Positions 18,757 through 29,483 of a stretch of 64,000 nt of DNA are shown in pieces. The stretch is from Salinispora cortesiana. GTDB taxonomy: Bacteria; Actinomycetota; Actinomycetes; Mycobacteriales; Micromonosporaceae. The DNA is taken from the NCBI RefSeq assembly GCF_000484695.1, contig NZ_AXVR01000012.1, positions 41,525 to 105,524 on the forward strand, written 5' to 3'. Position 1 is the first letter of the stretch, and every line of letters begins with the position of its first letter. Under the pieces are notes generated by a model. The model ran no database searches. It saw nothing but the letters and a program-made list of their open reading frames with translations, and was not told the origin of the DNA. Made by a program: the position numbers and the translations under genes.

Positions 18757-21540
18757 GTGACCGACCAGCACGACCACGACGGCCCCGACGCCGCACTCCG
18801 CGCCGACATCCGCCGCCTCGGCACCCTGCTCGGCCAGACCCTCGCCCGGCAGGAAGGGCGGCCCCTGCTCGACCTGGTTGAGGAGATCCGCGCCCAGGTT
18901 CGCACCGACGCTCCGGCCGCCGCGCAGCGGCTCGCCGGGCTGGATGTCGCCACCGGCACCCGGCTGGCCCGCGCCTTCTCCACCTACTTCCACCTGGCCA
19001 ACATCACCGAACAGGTCCACCGCGCCCGGGATCTGCGGCGCCGTCGGGCCGTTCAGGGCGGCTGGTTGGACCAGACCGCCAAGATGATCGCCGAGCGCGG
19101 CGTTCCCGCCGAGGAGATCGCGGCGGCGGCGCGGCGGCTGGCCATCCGCCCGGTCTTCACCGCCCACCCCACCGAGGCGGCCCGCCGCTCGATCCTGTCC
19201 AAGCTGCGCGCGATCGCCGACGAGTTGGACACCGAGACCATCAACGCGGTCCTCTACGGCGCCAGCGACGAGGGCCCGGCCAACCGCCGCCTCGCCGAGT
19301 TGCTCGACCTGATGTGGCAGACCGACGAGCTGCGGCTCGACCGGCCGGACCCGACCGACGAGGCGCGCAACGCCATCTACTACCTACGCGACCTCTACGC
19401 CGAGGCGGCGCCACAGGTGCTCGACGACCTCGCCGACACGCTCCGCACCCTCGGGGTGGAGACCTCACCCACCGCCCGGCCCCTCACCTTCGGCACCTGG
19501 ATCGGGGGCGACCGGGACGGAAACCCGTTCGTCACCCCCACGGTGACCCGGGAGGTCCTCGCCATCGCGCACGAGCACGGCCTCGCCGCCACCGAGAAGG
19601 CCATGGACCAACTGATCAACGAGGTCTCCGTCTCCCGGCGGTTGCGCGGCGTCTCGCTCGACCTCTCCGCGAGCCTCGCCACCGACCTGGACGCGCTGCC
19701 CGAGGTGGCACCCCGGTTCCGTCGGGTGAACGCCGAGGAGCCGTACCGGCTCAAGGCCCGGTGTGTGAAGGCGAAGCTCGCCAACACCCGGCAGCGGCTA
19801 CGCCAGGGCACGGCACACACGCCGGGACGGGACTACCGCGGGTCGGGTGAGCTGATCGCCGACCTGGAGCTGCTGCGCGCCTCGCTGGCCCGCAACTCCG
19901 GTCAGCTCACCGCCGTGGGCCGGCTCGCCTCGACCATCCGTACGGTCTCCGCCTTCGGCCTGCACCTCGCCACCATGGACGTCCGCGAGCACGCCGAGAA
20001 GCACCACGAGGTGTTGACCCAGCTCTTCGGTGCGGTGGGCGAGGTGTCCGACTACCCGGCGCTGAGCCGGCTGGAGCGCACCAAGCTCCTCGCCGACGAG
20101 CTGGCCGGGCGCCGGCCCCTGTCTACGCTCGACACTCCGCTGACCGAGTCGGCCCGCCGGACCTTCGATGTCTTCGGCACCATCCGGGAGGCCCAGGACC
20201 GGTTCGGAACCGAGGTGATCGAGTCGTACATCATCTCGATGACCCTCGGCGTGGACGATGTCCTCGCCGCCGTCGTGCTGGCCCGCGAGGCGGGGCTGGT
20301 GGACGTGCACAGCAGCCGGGCCCGGATCGGCTTCGTACCGCTGTTGGAGACCCCCGCCGAGTTGGACGCCGGCGGTGACCTGCTGGACGAGCTGCTCTCG
20401 CTGCCCGCCTACCGCGCCCTGGTCAGCGCCCGCGGCGACGTCCAGGAGGTGATGCTCGGCTACTCCGACTCCAACAAGGAGGCCGGCATCACCACCAGTC
20501 AGTGGTCCATCCACCGGGCGCAGCGCGCCCTGCGGGACGTGGCCGCCCGGCACGGTGTGCAGCTGCGGCTCTTCCACGGCCGGGGTGGCACCGTCGGCCG
20601 AGGTGGTGGGCCGACGCACGATGCGATCCTGGCCCAGCCGTACGGGACCCTCGACGGCGAGATCAAGGTGACCGAACAGGGCGAGGTGATCTCCGACAAG
20701 TACAGCCTGCCGGCGCTGGCCCGGGAGAATCTGGAGCTGACGGTGGCCGCGGTGCTCCAGTCGACGCTGCTGCACACCGCGCCCCGGCAGCCGGCCGAGA
20801 TGCTGGAACGCTGGGACGCGACGATGGACGTGGTGAGCGCGGCGGCCTACCGGTCGTACCGGGACCTGGTCGAGGATCCGGACCTGCCGGCGTACTTCTG
20901 GGCGTCCACCCCGACCGAGCTGCTCGGCGCGCTGAACATCGGCTCCCGACCGGCGAAGCGGCCGAACACAGGTGCCGGGCTCGCCGGTCTGCGGGCCATC
21001 CCGTGGGTGTTCGGCTGGACCCAGACCCGACAGATCGTTCCCGGCTGGTTCGGCGTCGGCTCCGGGTTGGCGGCGGCCCGCGCCGCTGGCCACGACGTGC
21101 TCGCCGAGATGCACCGCAGTTGGCACTTCTTCCGGACGTTCCTGTCGAACGTGGAGATGATGCTGACCAAGACCGACCTGACCATCGCTCGGCGGTACGT
21201 GGAGACGCTGGTACCGAAGAAGCTGCACCCGATCTTCCACAAGATCGAGCAGGAGTACGAGCTGACCCGGCGGGAGGTGCTCGCCGTGACCGTCTCCCCG
21301 GAGCTGTTGGAGAACGCGCCGGTGCTCCAGCGCACGCTGGCGGTACGGGACACCTATCTGGAACCGCTGCACCACCTCCAGGTGGCGTTGCTGCGGCAGT
21401 ACCGGGACTCCGGCGCACCAGGCCGGGCGGTGGTGACGGCACCGGGCAGCCGCCGGGCACCCAGCGACGGCACCGCCCTGGAACGTGCCCTGCTCACCAC
21501 GGTCAACGGCATCGCCGCCGGCATGCGCAACACCGGCTGA
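18757..21540 (+). CDS. ppc: Phosphoenolpyruvate carboxylase
   Basis: The 927-residue anaplerotic enzyme carboxylates PEP with bicarbonate to oxaloacetate. The active-site His is in [12 protein letters not shown], and [16 protein letters not shown] follows. The second catalytic segment runs [20 protein letters not shown]. The C-terminus ends in the expected Asn-Thr-Gly (GMRNTG). GTG at 18757 is selected because AAGGAG lies 6 bases upstream (18745-18750). It is a monocistronic-looking gene, divergent from mfd. Together with pckG at 44-46 kb it defines the PEP/oxaloacetate node within this window. Confidence 0.97.
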   Translation: MTDQHDHDGPDAALRADIRRLGTLLGQTLARQEGRPLLDLVEEIRAQVRTDAPAAAQRLAGLDVATGTRLARAFSTYFHLANITEQVHRARDLRRRRAVQGGWLDQTAKMIAERGVPAEEIAAAARRLAIRPVFTAHPTEAARRSILSKLRAIADELDTETINAVLYGASDEGPANRRLAELLDLMWQTDELRLDRPDPTDEARNAIYYLRDLYAEAAPQVLDDLADTLRTLGVETSPTARPLTFGTWIGGDRDGNPFVTPTVTREVLAIAHEHGLAATEKAMDQLINEVSVSRRLRGVSLDLSASLATDLDALPEVAPRFRRVNAEEPYRLKARCVKAKLANTRQRLRQGTAHTPGRDYRGSGELIADLELLRASLARNSGQLTAVGRLASTIRTVSAFGLHLATMDVREHAEKHHEVLTQLFGAVGEVSDYPALSRLERTKLLADELAGRRPLSTLDTPLTESARRTFDVFGTIREAQDRFGTEVIESYIISMTLGVDDVLAAVVLAREAGLVDVHSSRARIGFVPLLETPAELDAGGDLLDELLSLPAYRALVSARGDVQEVMLGYSDSNKEAGITTSQWSIHRAQRALRDVAARHGVQLRLFHGRGGTVGRGGGPTHDAILAQPYGTLDGEIKVTEQGEVISDKYSLPALARENLELTVAAVLQSTLLHTAPRQPAEMLERWDATMDVVSAAAYRSYRDLVEDPDLPAYFWASTPTELLGALNIGSRPAKRPNTGAGLAGLRAIPWVFGWTQTRQIVPGWFGVGSGLAAARAAGHDVLAEMHRSWHFFRTFLSNVEMMLTKTDLTIARRYVETLVPKKLHPIFHKIEQEYELTRREVLAVTVSPELLENAPVLQRTLAVRDTYLEPLHHLQVALLRQYRDSGAPGRAVVTAPGSRRAPSDGTALERALLTTVNGIAAGMRNTG

Positions 21541-21551
21541 ACACCATGGAC

Positions 21552-21569
21552 GGGCCGGTGCGCCGGCCC
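21552..21569 (+). terminator. Short GC hairpin after ppc
   Basis: GGGCCGG (21552-21558) and CCGGCCC (21563-21569) form a 7-bp stem with a 4-base loop, 11 bases after the ppc stop and ahead of rmuC. It is compact and strong but lacks a T-run. Confidence 0.5.
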
Positions 21570-21633
21570 ACGGCGGAGGCGGGCCGGCGGCACCTTCGAT
21601 CCATCCGGCACGGGTCGGTCGTACCCGTTTGCG

Positions 21634-22842
21634 ATGCTCGACGACATGGAGTTTCCGACGCTGGCCGTGGTGCTCGGCTGCCTCGCGGCCGGAGGCGCGG
21701 TGGGGTGGTACGCCGCCCGGGCCCGATCCGCCACCGAGCTGGCCCGGCTGGAGGCCACGCTGGCCGCCGCGCAGGCGGGCGAGGGCCGGCTGGAGCAGTC
21801 CCTGCGGACGCTGGGCTACGAGGCGACCGCGCAGTCCCAGGAGGCGGTGGCCCGGGCGGTGGCCCCCCTGCACGACACGCTCCACCGCTACGAGCAGCGG
21901 GTCGCCGAGCTGGAGCGGGACCGGGTTGACGCCTACGCCGAGCTGCGCGAGCAGGTGCGCGCGATGAGCACGGTCTCCGGTGAGCTGCGCACCGAGACCA
22001 AACAGCTCGTCGCGGCGCTGCGGGCACCGCAGGTCCGGGGGCGGTGGGGCGAGCACCAGCTGCGCCGCATCGTCGAGGCGGCCGGCATGCTGGAACACTG
22101 CGACTTCGCCGAGCAGGTAACAGCCACGACCGATCAGCAGACGGTCCGCCCCGATCTGGTGGTTCGCCTGCACGGGGGGCGGTCGGTGGTGGTGGACGCG
22201 AAGGCGCCCTTCGACGCATACCTGACCGCGATGGAGGCCCGCGACGAACGGGGGCGCGACGCACACCTGGACGCGCACGCGAAGCATCTGCGGGCCCACG
22301 TTGACGCGCTGGCCGCGAAGGCGTACTGGACCGCATTCGACCCGGCACCGGAGTTCGTGGTGCTCTTCGTGCCGGCCGACCCGTTCCTCGACGTCGCCCT
22401 ACAGCGCGACCCGACCCTGCTGGAGCACGCCTTCACCCGCAATGTGGTGCTGGCAACCCCGGCCACCCTCGTCGCGCTGCTGCGTACGGTCGCCTACGCG
22501 TGGCGGCAGGCGGCGCTGGCCAGCAACGCGGTGGCGGTGCACTCGCTCGCCCGGGAGCTACACGGCCGGCTTGCCACACTCGGCGAGCACGTGGGCCGGC
22601 TGGGGTCCGCGCTCGGTGGGGCGGTAACGGCGTACAACCGGGCGGTCGGTTCGCTGGAGTCGCGGGTACTGGTCAGCGCCCGCAAGCTCGCCGAGCTGGG
22701 CGTCTCCGACGAGGAGCTGGCCACGCCGGCTCAGGTGGAGCTCGCCCCCCGCCAGCCGCAGGCCCCGGAGCTGTCCGAGCCGATTCCAGAGTGGATGCGG
22801 TTACCCCCGCAAGTGGACGGCGAACGCGCCGATTCGGTGTGA
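21634..22842 (+). CDS. rmuC: DNA recombination protein RmuC
   Basis: A 402-residue RmuC-family protein, thought to limit recombination between inverted repeats and to carry a restriction-endonuclease-like fold. It has an N-terminal membrane helix (FPTLAVVLGCLAAGGAVGWYAA), a coiled-coil region of about 100 residues (ATLAAAQAGEGRLEQSL and onward) and the conserved core. Core motifs are RGRWGEHQLRRIVEAAGM, RPDLVVRLHGGRSVVVDAKAPFDAY and FVVLFVPADPFLDVAL. A second ATG four codons in (MEFPTLAV) is an equally plausible start, since neither has a clear ribosome-binding site. Confidence 0.93.
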   Translation: MLDDMEFPTLAVVLGCLAAGGAVGWYAARARSATELARLEATLAAAQAGEGRLEQSLRTLGYEATAQSQEAVARAVAPLHDTLHRYEQRVAELERDRVDAYAELREQVRAMSTVSGELRTETKQLVAALRAPQVRGRWGEHQLRRIVEAAGMLEHCDFAEQVTATTDQQTVRPDLVVRLHGGRSVVVDAKAPFDAYLTAMEARDERGRDAHLDAHAKHLRAHVDALAAKAYWTAFDPAPEFVVLFVPADPFLDVALQRDPTLLEHAFTRNVVLATPATLVALLRTVAYAWRQAALASNAVAVHSLARELHGRLATLGEHVGRLGSALGGAVTAYNRAVGSLESRVLVSARKLAELGVSDEELATPAQVELAPRQPQAPELSEPIPEWMRLPPQVDGERADSV

Positions 22843-22866
22843 CAGCGACAAACCGGCAAGTCACGA

Positions 22867-22900
22867 GATGGTCACAACGCTCCCGTCGATGGTGACAACG
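22867..22900 (+). repeat. Two near-identical 13-bp direct repeats upstream of the subtilase gene
   Basis: GATGGTCACAACG (22867-22879) and GATGGTGACAACG (22888-22900) differ at one base and are spaced 21 bases apart, two helical turns. They lie 74 bases before the subtilase GTG, a suitable position for a direct-repeat-binding regulator. Function is inferred. Confidence 0.45.
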
Positions 22901-22973
22901 GGCATCGATAGCCGAAGGATTTCGCTCACGCGTGCCCTGGAACTGAGGGGCCCTGTTCTCCGGAGGAGAGAAC

Positions 22974-25900
22974 GTGAGCAAACCCCGAAAGCTGAGCCGG
23001 CGCACCTCCGCCGGACTCTTCGCCTCGGTCATGGCCGCCAGCGCCGTGACCGTCGCGGGCGGCGGCGCCACAGCGAGCGCCGCGCCCGACACGCCATCCA
23101 CCCCCGTCGAGGTACTGGGTTCGCACGACGCCAAGCTCCTGGCCGAGGCGGAAGCGAAGAAGGCCGACACCGTAACCCTGATCGTCGCGACCGAGAAGGA
23201 CGAGGCGAAAGAGGTCGCTGGTGACCTGAGCGAGCTCGGTGCGGCCGTCACCGACCGATACGACACCATCGGATATGTCCTGGCCACTGTCCCGACCAAC
23301 AAGGTCATTGAGGCCGCCACCCTGCCCGGGGTCGCCGCGGTCGACCTGGACGAGACGATTCAGCTCTCCGACCCGCGGCCGGTGACCAACGGCCAGCAGG
23401 CGGCAAAGCAGGGTCGCACGCTCAGCGGTCCCGGTGACGACACCCGCGCGGACAACCCCTACCTGCCGGCCGGCGAAACCGGCGCCGTCAAGTTCGTTGA
23501 CCAGAATCCCGAGTGGGACGGCCGGGGGATCACCATCGGCATCATGGACTCCGGCGTGGACCTGGACCACCCGGCGCTCCAGCACACCACCACGGGCGGA
23601 CGAAAGATCGTCGACTGGGTCACCGCGACGCACCCGTTCGAGGACGCCACCTGGCGCCCGATGATCACCGAGGTCACCGGCCCGTCGTTCGAGTCGGCCG
23701 GCGGGACCTGGACGGCACCGGCGGGCAGCTACCGCTTCAACATCTTCCGGGAGGCGATCACCGCCGGCAGCGACCTGCTCGGCGACGTCAACCGCGACGG
23801 CGACACCACCGACGAGTGGGGCGTGCTCTACGACCCCGCCACGAACGACATCCTGATCGACGCTGACCTCGACGGAGACTTCACCGACGAGACCGTCATG
23901 CGGCCGTACCAGGAGAAGTTCGACATCGGGCACTTCGGCACGGACGACCCGGCAACCGCCGTCCGCGAGCAGATGCCCTTCGTGGTCGAGTTCCGGGAGG
24001 ACGTCGACACCACCCCGGTCGGCGGCCCCGGCCTGGTCGACTACGTCAACATCGGCATCGTCTCGGACGCGCACGGCAGTCACGTCGCCGGCATCACCGC
24101 CGCCAACGACATGTTCGGCAACGAGGTCTTCGACGGAGCCGCGCCCGGCGCCCAGCTCGTGTCGTCCCGCGCCTGCTCCTGGGGCGGTGGCTGCACCGCC
24201 TCGGCGCTCACCAGCGGCATGGCCGACCTGGTCATCAACCGGAATGTCGACGTGGTCAACATGTCGATCGGTGGTCTGCCAGCGCTCAACGACGGCGACA
24301 ACGCGCGCACCGAGCTGTACAACAACCTCATCACCACCTACGGCGTCCAGCTGGTCATCTCCGCCGGTAACTCCGGCCCCGGCCTGAACACCGTCGGCGA
24401 CCCCTCAGTCGCCCAGCACGTCATCAGCGTCGCGGCCAGCGTCAGCAAGGACACCTGGCTGGCCAACTACGGCTCGGTGGTGCGGACCAAGAACGCACTG
24501 TTCAACTTCTCCTCCCGGGGCCCCCGCGAAGACGGCGGCACCAAGCCGAACGTCGCCGCACCCGGCGCGGCGATCTCCACCATCCCGCTCTGGCAGGCGG
24601 GCAGCCCGGTCCCCGAGGCCGGCTACTCGCTGCCGCCCGGCTACGCCATGTTCAACGGCACCTCGATGGCCTCTCCCCAGGCCGCTGGTGCCGCCGCGCT
24701 GTTACTCTCGGCCGCCCGGGCGACCGACCGCGGGGTCACGCCGCAGATGCTGCGCCGCGCGCTGTACAGCTCGGCGAAGCCGATCAAGGACGTGCCCACG
24801 TACGGCCAGGGCTACGGCATGGTGAACGTGTCCAGCGCGTGGAAGCTGCTGCGTAAGGGCGTACAGACCCGCTCGTACACCTCGGTGGCACCGGTCTGCA
24901 CCGTCCTCTCCGACCAGCTGGGGACGCCGCACCGCGGTACCGGCGTCTACAACCGGTGCGCCGCCGGCGAGGGGGGTCACCGGATCGGCCAGAAGAAGAC
25001 CTACCGGGTCAAGATCACCCGTACCAGCGGGCCGACCGGCACCGTCAAGCACGACATCGCGCTGCACGGCAATGATGGCACCTTCCAGGCGCCGAAGTCC
25101 GTCGCGTTGCCGCTGAACCGGACCGTCACCGTCCCCGTCGTCGCTCGGCCGGACGCGGGCGCGCACGGCGCGATCATGACGGTGGATGACCCGGCGACCA
25201 ACACGATCGACTTCGAGGTCTCCCTCGTGGTCGTGGCCAGCAACGACACCCGCAAGCCGGACTTCTCCTTCTCGGCCGAGGGCTCGGTCGACCGGAACGG
25301 CTTCGAGTCCTACTTCGTGACCGTTCCGCCGGGTACCGAGGCCCTCCAGGTCAACCTCGACGGCATCGCCACCGGCTCGCAGACCCGGTTCATCGCGTTC
25401 AACCCGTACGGCGTACCGACGGAGAGCACCTCCAGCCGGGTCTGCTTCACCAACTACTCCGACCCCGACACTTGCAAACCGCAGGAGCGGGACTACCAGA
25501 ACCCGCTCCCCGGGGTCTGGCAGATCGAGGTGGAGTCGCGTCGCACCTCACCGTCGCTGAACAACCCGTACCAGCTGACGGCGCGGATCCAGGGCGTGGC
25601 GTTCGAGCCGGCCGTGGTCGAACTACCGGCGGTTGACGCCGGTGCGCCGACCCCGGTCGAGTGGAGCCTGACCAACACCTACGGCCCGGTCACCGTCACC
25701 GGCCAGGGTGGCCCGCTCGCCAGCGTCCACACCGACCGCCCGACCATCGCCGAGGGCGCCGCGCAGGAGTTCCTCGTGGAGGTGCCGGCCGACGCAGCCG
25801 AGTTCGCGGCCCGGATCGGTAACCCGGCGAACGCCGGGGCCGACCTGGACCTGTACGTCTACCGGGGCGCCGCTCTGCTCGGCTTCTCCGCGGACGGGGA

Positions 25901-26219
25901 CTCGGAGGAGGCGGTGACGCTGTCGCAGCCGGCTGCGGGCACCTACCGGATCGTGGTCGAGGGGTACTCGGTGGACGGCCTCGGTGGCAGCACGGCGTAC
26001 GACTACCGAGACTCCTTCTCCGCCCCGGTGCTCGGCACCCTGTCGGCACCGTCAACCTCACTCGCCCTGGGGCACGGTGACACCGATGCCTTCGCCGGCA
26101 CGGTGACCGCCCTGGCTGGCCCGGCCGCTGGCCGGGAGTTGCAGGGTGAGCTGACCATGGTGACGGCGGAGGGCGCGGTCGTCGGCCGCGGTGCCGTCGC
26201 CATCGGCTCGGTGAACTGA
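22974..26219 (+). CDS. Secreted S8 family serine protease (subtilase), 1081 aa
   Basis: This large secreted protease has a signal peptide (RRTSAGLFASVMAASAVTVAGGGATASAA) and an inhibitor-I9-like prodomain (about residues 55-130). The catalytic domain has Asp192 in GIMDSGVDLDHP, His367 in DAHGSHVAG, Asn466 in ISAGNSGPG and Ser564 in NGTSMASP. A long insert of about 170 residues separates Asp and His, including Asp-rich loops (DVNRDGDTTDE, DADLDGDFTDE) that look like calcium sites. After the protease domain come beta-sandwich domains and a pre-peptidase C-terminal-like region (ADLDLYVYRGAALL). GGAGG with proper spacing supports GTG at 22974. No membrane anchor is visible. Substrate unknown. Confidence 0.93.
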   Translation: MSKPRKLSRRTSAGLFASVMAASAVTVAGGGATASAAPDTPSTPVEVLGSHDAKLLAEAEAKKADTVTLIVATEKDEAKEVAGDLSELGAAVTDRYDTIGYVLATVPTNKVIEAATLPGVAAVDLDETIQLSDPRPVTNGQQAAKQGRTLSGPGDDTRADNPYLPAGETGAVKFVDQNPEWDGRGITIGIMDSGVDLDHPALQHTTTGGRKIVDWVTATHPFEDATWRPMITEVTGPSFESAGGTWTAPAGSYRFNIFREAITAGSDLLGDVNRDGDTTDEWGVLYDPATNDILIDADLDGDFTDETVMRPYQEKFDIGHFGTDDPATAVREQMPFVVEFREDVDTTPVGGPGLVDYVNIGIVSDAHGSHVAGITAANDMFGNEVFDGAAPGAQLVSSRACSWGGGCTASALTSGMADLVINRNVDVVNMSIGGLPALNDGDNARTELYNNLITTYGVQLVISAGNSGPGLNTVGDPSVAQHVISVAASVSKDTWLANYGSVVRTKNALFNFSSRGPREDGGTKPNVAAPGAAISTIPLWQAGSPVPEAGYSLPPGYAMFNGTSMASPQAAGAAALLLSAARATDRGVTPQMLRRALYSSAKPIKDVPTYGQGYGMVNVSSAWKLLRKGVQTRSYTSVAPVCTVLSDQLGTPHRGTGVYNRCAAGEGGHRIGQKKTYRVKITRTSGPTGTVKHDIALHGNDGTFQAPKSVALPLNRTVTVPVVARPDAGAHGAIMTVDDPATNTIDFEVSLVVVASNDTRKPDFSFSAEGSVDRNGFESYFVTVPPGTEALQVNLDGIATGSQTRFIAFNPYGVPTESTSSRVCFTNYSDPDTCKPQERDYQNPLPGVWQIEVESRRTSPSLNNPYQLTARIQGVAFEPAVVELPAVDAGAPTPVEWSLTNTYGPVTVTGQGGPLASVHTDRPTIAEGAAQEFLVEVPADAAEFAARIGNPANAGADLDLYVYRGAALLGFSADGDSEEAVTLSQPAAGTYRIVVEGYSVDGLGGSTAYDYRDSFSAPVLGTLSAPSTSLALGHGDTDAFAGTVTALAGPAAGRELQGELTMVTAEGAVVGRGAVAIGSVN

Positions 26220-26236
26220 CCCGTACGAAACCAGCA

Positions 26237-26269
26237 GGAGCCCGTCCCCAGTGACCGGGGGCGGGCTCC
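26237..26269. terminator. 13-bp hairpin after the subtilase gene
   Basis: GGAGCCCGTCCCC (26237-26249) pairs with 26257-26269 (13 bp including one G-T pair) across a 7-base loop, then a short T-containing tail. It is 17 bases past the subtilase stop, 20 bases before the convergent lipoprotein stop, and probably works in both directions. Confidence 0.8.
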
Positions 26270-26288
26270 GCCTGTTTCGACGGGCCGG

Positions 26289-26747
26289 TCAGCCTTGCCG
26301 GGACGCCGTCTCCACCAGGAACGGGATGCCCTGCTGGCAGCTGGTAACCAGGTCCGGCTGGATCTTCCCGGTCACCAGCACCGAGGCGCCGGGGGTCAAC
26401 ACCGCACGGGGCCCACCCACCAGCAGGTATCCATCCAGCAGCAGACATCCGGACTCCACCCCGGCCTGCACGGTGCCGGTCAGGGTGGCGGCACCGACCG
26501 GTGGCGGCTTGCTCGGTCCCGCCGGCACCTTGGGGGTACGCGTCGGCACGGAGGACGGCGTTGACCTCGGGGCGGCGGGGGCGGCGGACTCGGGGTCGGC
26601 GGCCGTTGGTTCCGGATCGGTGGGGGTCGTCACGGGCGTCGCTCCCATCTCGGTCGGGGGATCAGCACCCGCGCCCTGGCCGCTGCCGCAGGCACTGAGC
26701 GCCAGGCAGACGGCCAACGCCGGGGTGGCGAGCCAAGGGCTTCTCAT
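26289..26747 (-). CDS. Small predicted lipoprotein
   Basis: A 152-residue protein with a lipoprotein signal peptide MRSPWLATPALAVCLALSAC (lipobox Cys20), then a Pro/Thr/Ala-rich linker of about 65 residues. A compact domain of about 65 residues contains two cysteines (SGCLLLDGYL, TSCQQGIPFLV) and the pattern ATLTGTVQAG and ASVLVTGKIQPDLV, suggesting a small OB-like or beta-barrel fold. Function is unknown. It is downstream of ispH on the minus strand, 100 bases away. Confidence 0.7.
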   Translation of the reverse strand: MRSPWLATPALAVCLALSACGSGQGAGADPPTEMGATPVTTPTDPEPTAADPESAAPAAPRSTPSSVPTRTPKVPAGPSKPPPVGAATLTGTVQAGVESGCLLLDGYLLVGGPRAVLTPGASVLVTGKIQPDLVTSCQQGIPFLVETASRQG

Positions 26748-26847
26748 ACAGTTTCGGACGCTCCGGCCCGTCGATTCGTTCCCGCCCCGCCGTTCCCGCC
26801 CCGCCGCTGCCCCGAATCCCGCCCCGGTCGAAGCGGGATCCCACCGC

Positions 26848-27831
26848 TCAACCGCGGGCCGCCGCGGCCCGCATGTCCCGCTTCAGCTCCTGCGGCAGCG
26901 AGAAGGTCAGCCGCTCGTCCGCGGTCACCACCTCCTCGACATCGGTGAAGCCCCGCGCCGCGAGGTGGGCGAGAACCTCCTGGACGAGCTCCTCGGGGAC
27001 GCTGGCCCCCGAGGTCAGGCCGACGGTGCGGGCGCCCTCGAGCCACGCGTCGTCGATCTCGCGAGCGAAGTCGACGAGATGGCCGGCCCGCGCACCCGCG
27101 TCCAGGGCCACCTCGACCAGCCGCACCGAGTTCGACGAGTTCGTGGAGCCAACCACGATCATGACGTCGCAGTCCGACGCGATCTGCTTGACCACGTGCT
27201 GACGGTTGCTGGTGGCGTAGCAGATGTCGTCGCTCGGCGGCGACTGGAGCATCGGCAGCCGCTTCTTCAGCCGGGCCACCGTCTCCAGCGTCTCGTCCAC
27301 CGACAGCGTGGTCTGGGACAGCCACACCACCTTGTTCGGGTCCCGGACGGTGACCCGCTCGGCGTCCTGGGGACCATCGACGAGCTGGATATGCTCGGGT
27401 GCCTCGCCGGCGGTGCCGATGACCTCCTCATGCCCCTCGTGACCGATCAGCAGGATGTCGTAGTCCTCGGCGGCGAACCGCTTCGCCTCCTGGTGCACCT
27501 TGGTGACCAGTGGGCAGGTTGCGTCGATCGCCTTCAGCGAGCGGCTCCGCGCCTGCTCGTGGACCTCGGGAGCGACGCCGTGCGCGGAGAAGACCACGGT
27601 CGCGCCCTCCGGCACCTCCTCGTTCTCCTCCACGAAGATCGCGCCCTTGGCCTCCAGGGTCCGCACCACGTGCCGGTTGTGCACGATCTGCTTGCGGACG
27701 TAGATCGGCGCGCCGTAGAGCTTGAGCGCCTCCTCGACGGTCTGCACCGCCCGGTCGACGCCCGCGCAGTAGCCGCGCGGCTTCGCCAGGATCACACGCT
27801 TACCGGTCCGGGTCGCTTCAGCCTCACTCAC
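26848..27831 (-). CDS. ispH: 4-hydroxy-3-methylbut-2-enyl diphosphate reductase
   Basis: The final enzyme of the MEP isoprenoid pathway, reducing HMBPP to IPP and DMAPP with a 4Fe-4S cluster. The three cluster cysteines are visible in [11 protein letters not shown] (Cys22), [11 protein letters not shown] and [10 protein letters not shown]. The substrate His is in [10 protein letters not shown] and the Ser/Asn cluster in [19 protein letters not shown] at 27831 yields 327 residues, the family length. The open frame continues upstream into xseA on the other strand and is not used. xseA starts 73 bases away, divergently. Confidence 0.95.
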   Translation of the reverse strand: MSEAEATRTGKRVILAKPRGYCAGVDRAVQTVEEALKLYGAPIYVRKQIVHNRHVVRTLEAKGAIFVEENEEVPEGATVVFSAHGVAPEVHEQARSRSLKAIDATCPLVTKVHQEAKRFAAEDYDILLIGHEGHEEVIGTAGEAPEHIQLVDGPQDAERVTVRDPNKVVWLSQTTLSVDETLETVARLKKRLPMLQSPPSDDICYATSNRQHVVKQIASDCDVMIVVGSTNSSNSVRLVEVALDAGARAGHLVDFAREIDDAWLEGARTVGLTSGASVPEELVQEVLAHLAARGFTDVEEVVTADERLTFSLPQELKRDMRAAAARG

Positions 27832-27904
27832 CCGCCCATCGTACGTGCCGACCCACCACCCGCCAGCGGCTGCGACCCGCAGGGACGGTCCGTAGGGTGA
27901 GCGG

Positions 27905-29158
27905 GTGAGTTCGGATGGCAGGGTTACCCGCAGCACGCCCGAGGAGCCATGGCCGGTCCGGGTGGTCAGCCAGAAGATCGGTGCCTGGATCGCCCGGCTG
28001 GGCTGGGTGTGGGTGGACGGGCAGGTCGCGCAGGTCAGTCGCCGGCCCGGCGCGAGCACGGTGTTTCTCACCCTCCGGGACCCGTCGGCCGACCTCAGCC
28101 TGACCGTGACCACCAACCGCGACGTGCTCGACTCCGGCGCACCGCAGCTTCGCGAGGGCGCCCGGGTGGTGCTGCACGCCAAGCCCGACTTCTATGCCGC
28201 CCGGGGCACGTTGAGCCTGCGCGCCGACGAGATCCGCCAGGTGGGGCTGGGCGAGTTGCTGGCCCGGCTGGAGAAGCTGAAGAAGCTGCTGGCTGCCGAG
28301 GGGCTCTTCGACCCCCGGCGGAAGCGACGCCCGCCCTTCCTCCCGCGCCGGATCGGGCTGATCACCGGCCGGGCCAGCGCCGCCGAGCGGGACGTGCGCA
28401 CCAACGCCCGCCGGCGCTGGCCGGCGGTGGCGTTCCGGACGGTCAACGTGGCCGTGCAGGGGCCGTCGGCCGTGCCGCAGATCGTGGACGCGCTGCGGGT
28501 GCTGGACGCCGATCCCACCATCGAGGTGATCGTGATCGCTCGGGGCGGCGGCAGCATCGAGGACCTGCTGCCCTTCTCCGACGAGGCGCTGTGCCGGGCG
28601 GTGTTCGGCGCCCGCACACCGGTGGTCAGCGCCATCGGCCACGAGACCGACGCGCCGCTGCTCGACTACGTCGCGGACATCCGCGCCTCCACCCCGACCG
28701 ACGCGGCCAAGCGAGTCGTCCCGGACCTCGCCGAGGAGGTACGCCTGATCGGACAGGCCCGGTCCCGACTCGAACGCGCGGTGCGCAACCTGGTTGACCG
28801 CGAGGCGCACCGACTGGAGCTGCTGGGTTCGCGGCCGGTGCTGGCCCGACCAGAGGTGATGATCGAGCAACGGGCTACCGACGTCTCCGGTCTGCGCCAT
28901 CGGGCCGACCGCTGTCTCGCACACCGGTTGACCGCCGCCGAGGACGACCTTCGGCACACCCGGGCTCGGCTCCGGGCCCTCTCCCCGGCCGCCACCCTTG
29001 ACCGGGGGTACGCGATCGTCCGGCGCGCCGACGGCACCGTCGTCCGCGCGGTCTCCGAGGTCGCCGTCGGGGACCCGGTGCGGGTCCGGCTGGCCGACGG
29101 GGAGTTGACGGCGACCGTCGACGCCGAAGAGCCCCAACCGGAGGCCCAACGGCGGTAG
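27905..29158 (+). CDS. xseA: Exodeoxyribonuclease VII large subunit
   Basis: A 417-residue XseA. It has an N-terminal OB-fold ([29 protein letters not shown]), the [28 protein letters not shown] segment and the catalytic domain ([26 protein letters not shown], then [31 protein letters not shown]). An Arg-rich helical C-terminal region follows, ending with [15 protein letters not shown]. Exonuclease VII degrades single-stranded DNA to oligonucleotides. GTG at 27905 is taken as the start. xseB lies 112 bases downstream. Confidence 0.95.
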   Translation: MSSDGRVTRSTPEEPWPVRVVSQKIGAWIARLGWVWVDGQVAQVSRRPGASTVFLTLRDPSADLSLTVTTNRDVLDSGAPQLREGARVVLHAKPDFYAARGTLSLRADEIRQVGLGELLARLEKLKKLLAAEGLFDPRRKRRPPFLPRRIGLITGRASAAERDVRTNARRRWPAVAFRTVNVAVQGPSAVPQIVDALRVLDADPTIEVIVIARGGGSIEDLLPFSDEALCRAVFGARTPVVSAIGHETDAPLLDYVADIRASTPTDAAKRVVPDLAEEVRLIGQARSRLERAVRNLVDREAHRLELLGSRPVLARPEVMIEQRATDVSGLRHRADRCLAHRLTAAEDDLRHTRARLRALSPAATLDRGYAIVRRADGTVVRAVSEVAVGDPVRVRLADGELTATVDAEEPQPEAQRR

Positions 29159-29270
29159 CGGCTCCTCCGCCGGTCTGGCCGGCCCCGGGCACCGGTGTCG
29201 GACGGGCAGCGGCAGCGCACCGGGCACGGCGGGGGTAGCCCGGACGGGTGGATGTGGTGGGATGTGAGCG

Positions 29271-29483
29271 ATGACCGAGGAGACGAAGGACGAGCGGCTC
29301 AGCTATGAGCAGGCCCGCGCCGAGTTGGCGTCGGTGGTCGAACGGCTGGAGGCCGGCGGCGCCACGCTGGAGGAGTCACTGGCCCTCTGGGAGCGCGGTG
29401 AGCAGCTGACCAGGGTCTGCCAGGCGTGGCTGGACGGCGCCCGGGCCCGCCTGGACGCCGCTCGGCAAGAACCCACCGACTGA
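29271..29483 (+). CDS. xseB: Exodeoxyribonuclease VII small subunit
   Basis: A 70-residue helical protein, LSYEQARAELASVVERLEAGGATLEESLALWERGEQL, the standard XseB signature, ending with CQAWLDGARARLDAA. It binds XseA to form exonuclease VII. The stop codon lies inside the left arm of the perfect 12-bp inverted repeat shared with the convergent DUF4245 gene. Confidence 0.95.
   Translation: MTEETKDERLSYEQARAELASVVERLEAGGATLEESLALWERGEQLTRVCQAWLDGARARLDAARQEPTD

Noticed and set aside
19798..22299. 833-codon minus-strand frame opposite ppc and rmuC
   Set aside because: High-GC codon bias of ppc and rmuC creates it; the plus strand matches well-conserved enzymes and this frame has no motif.
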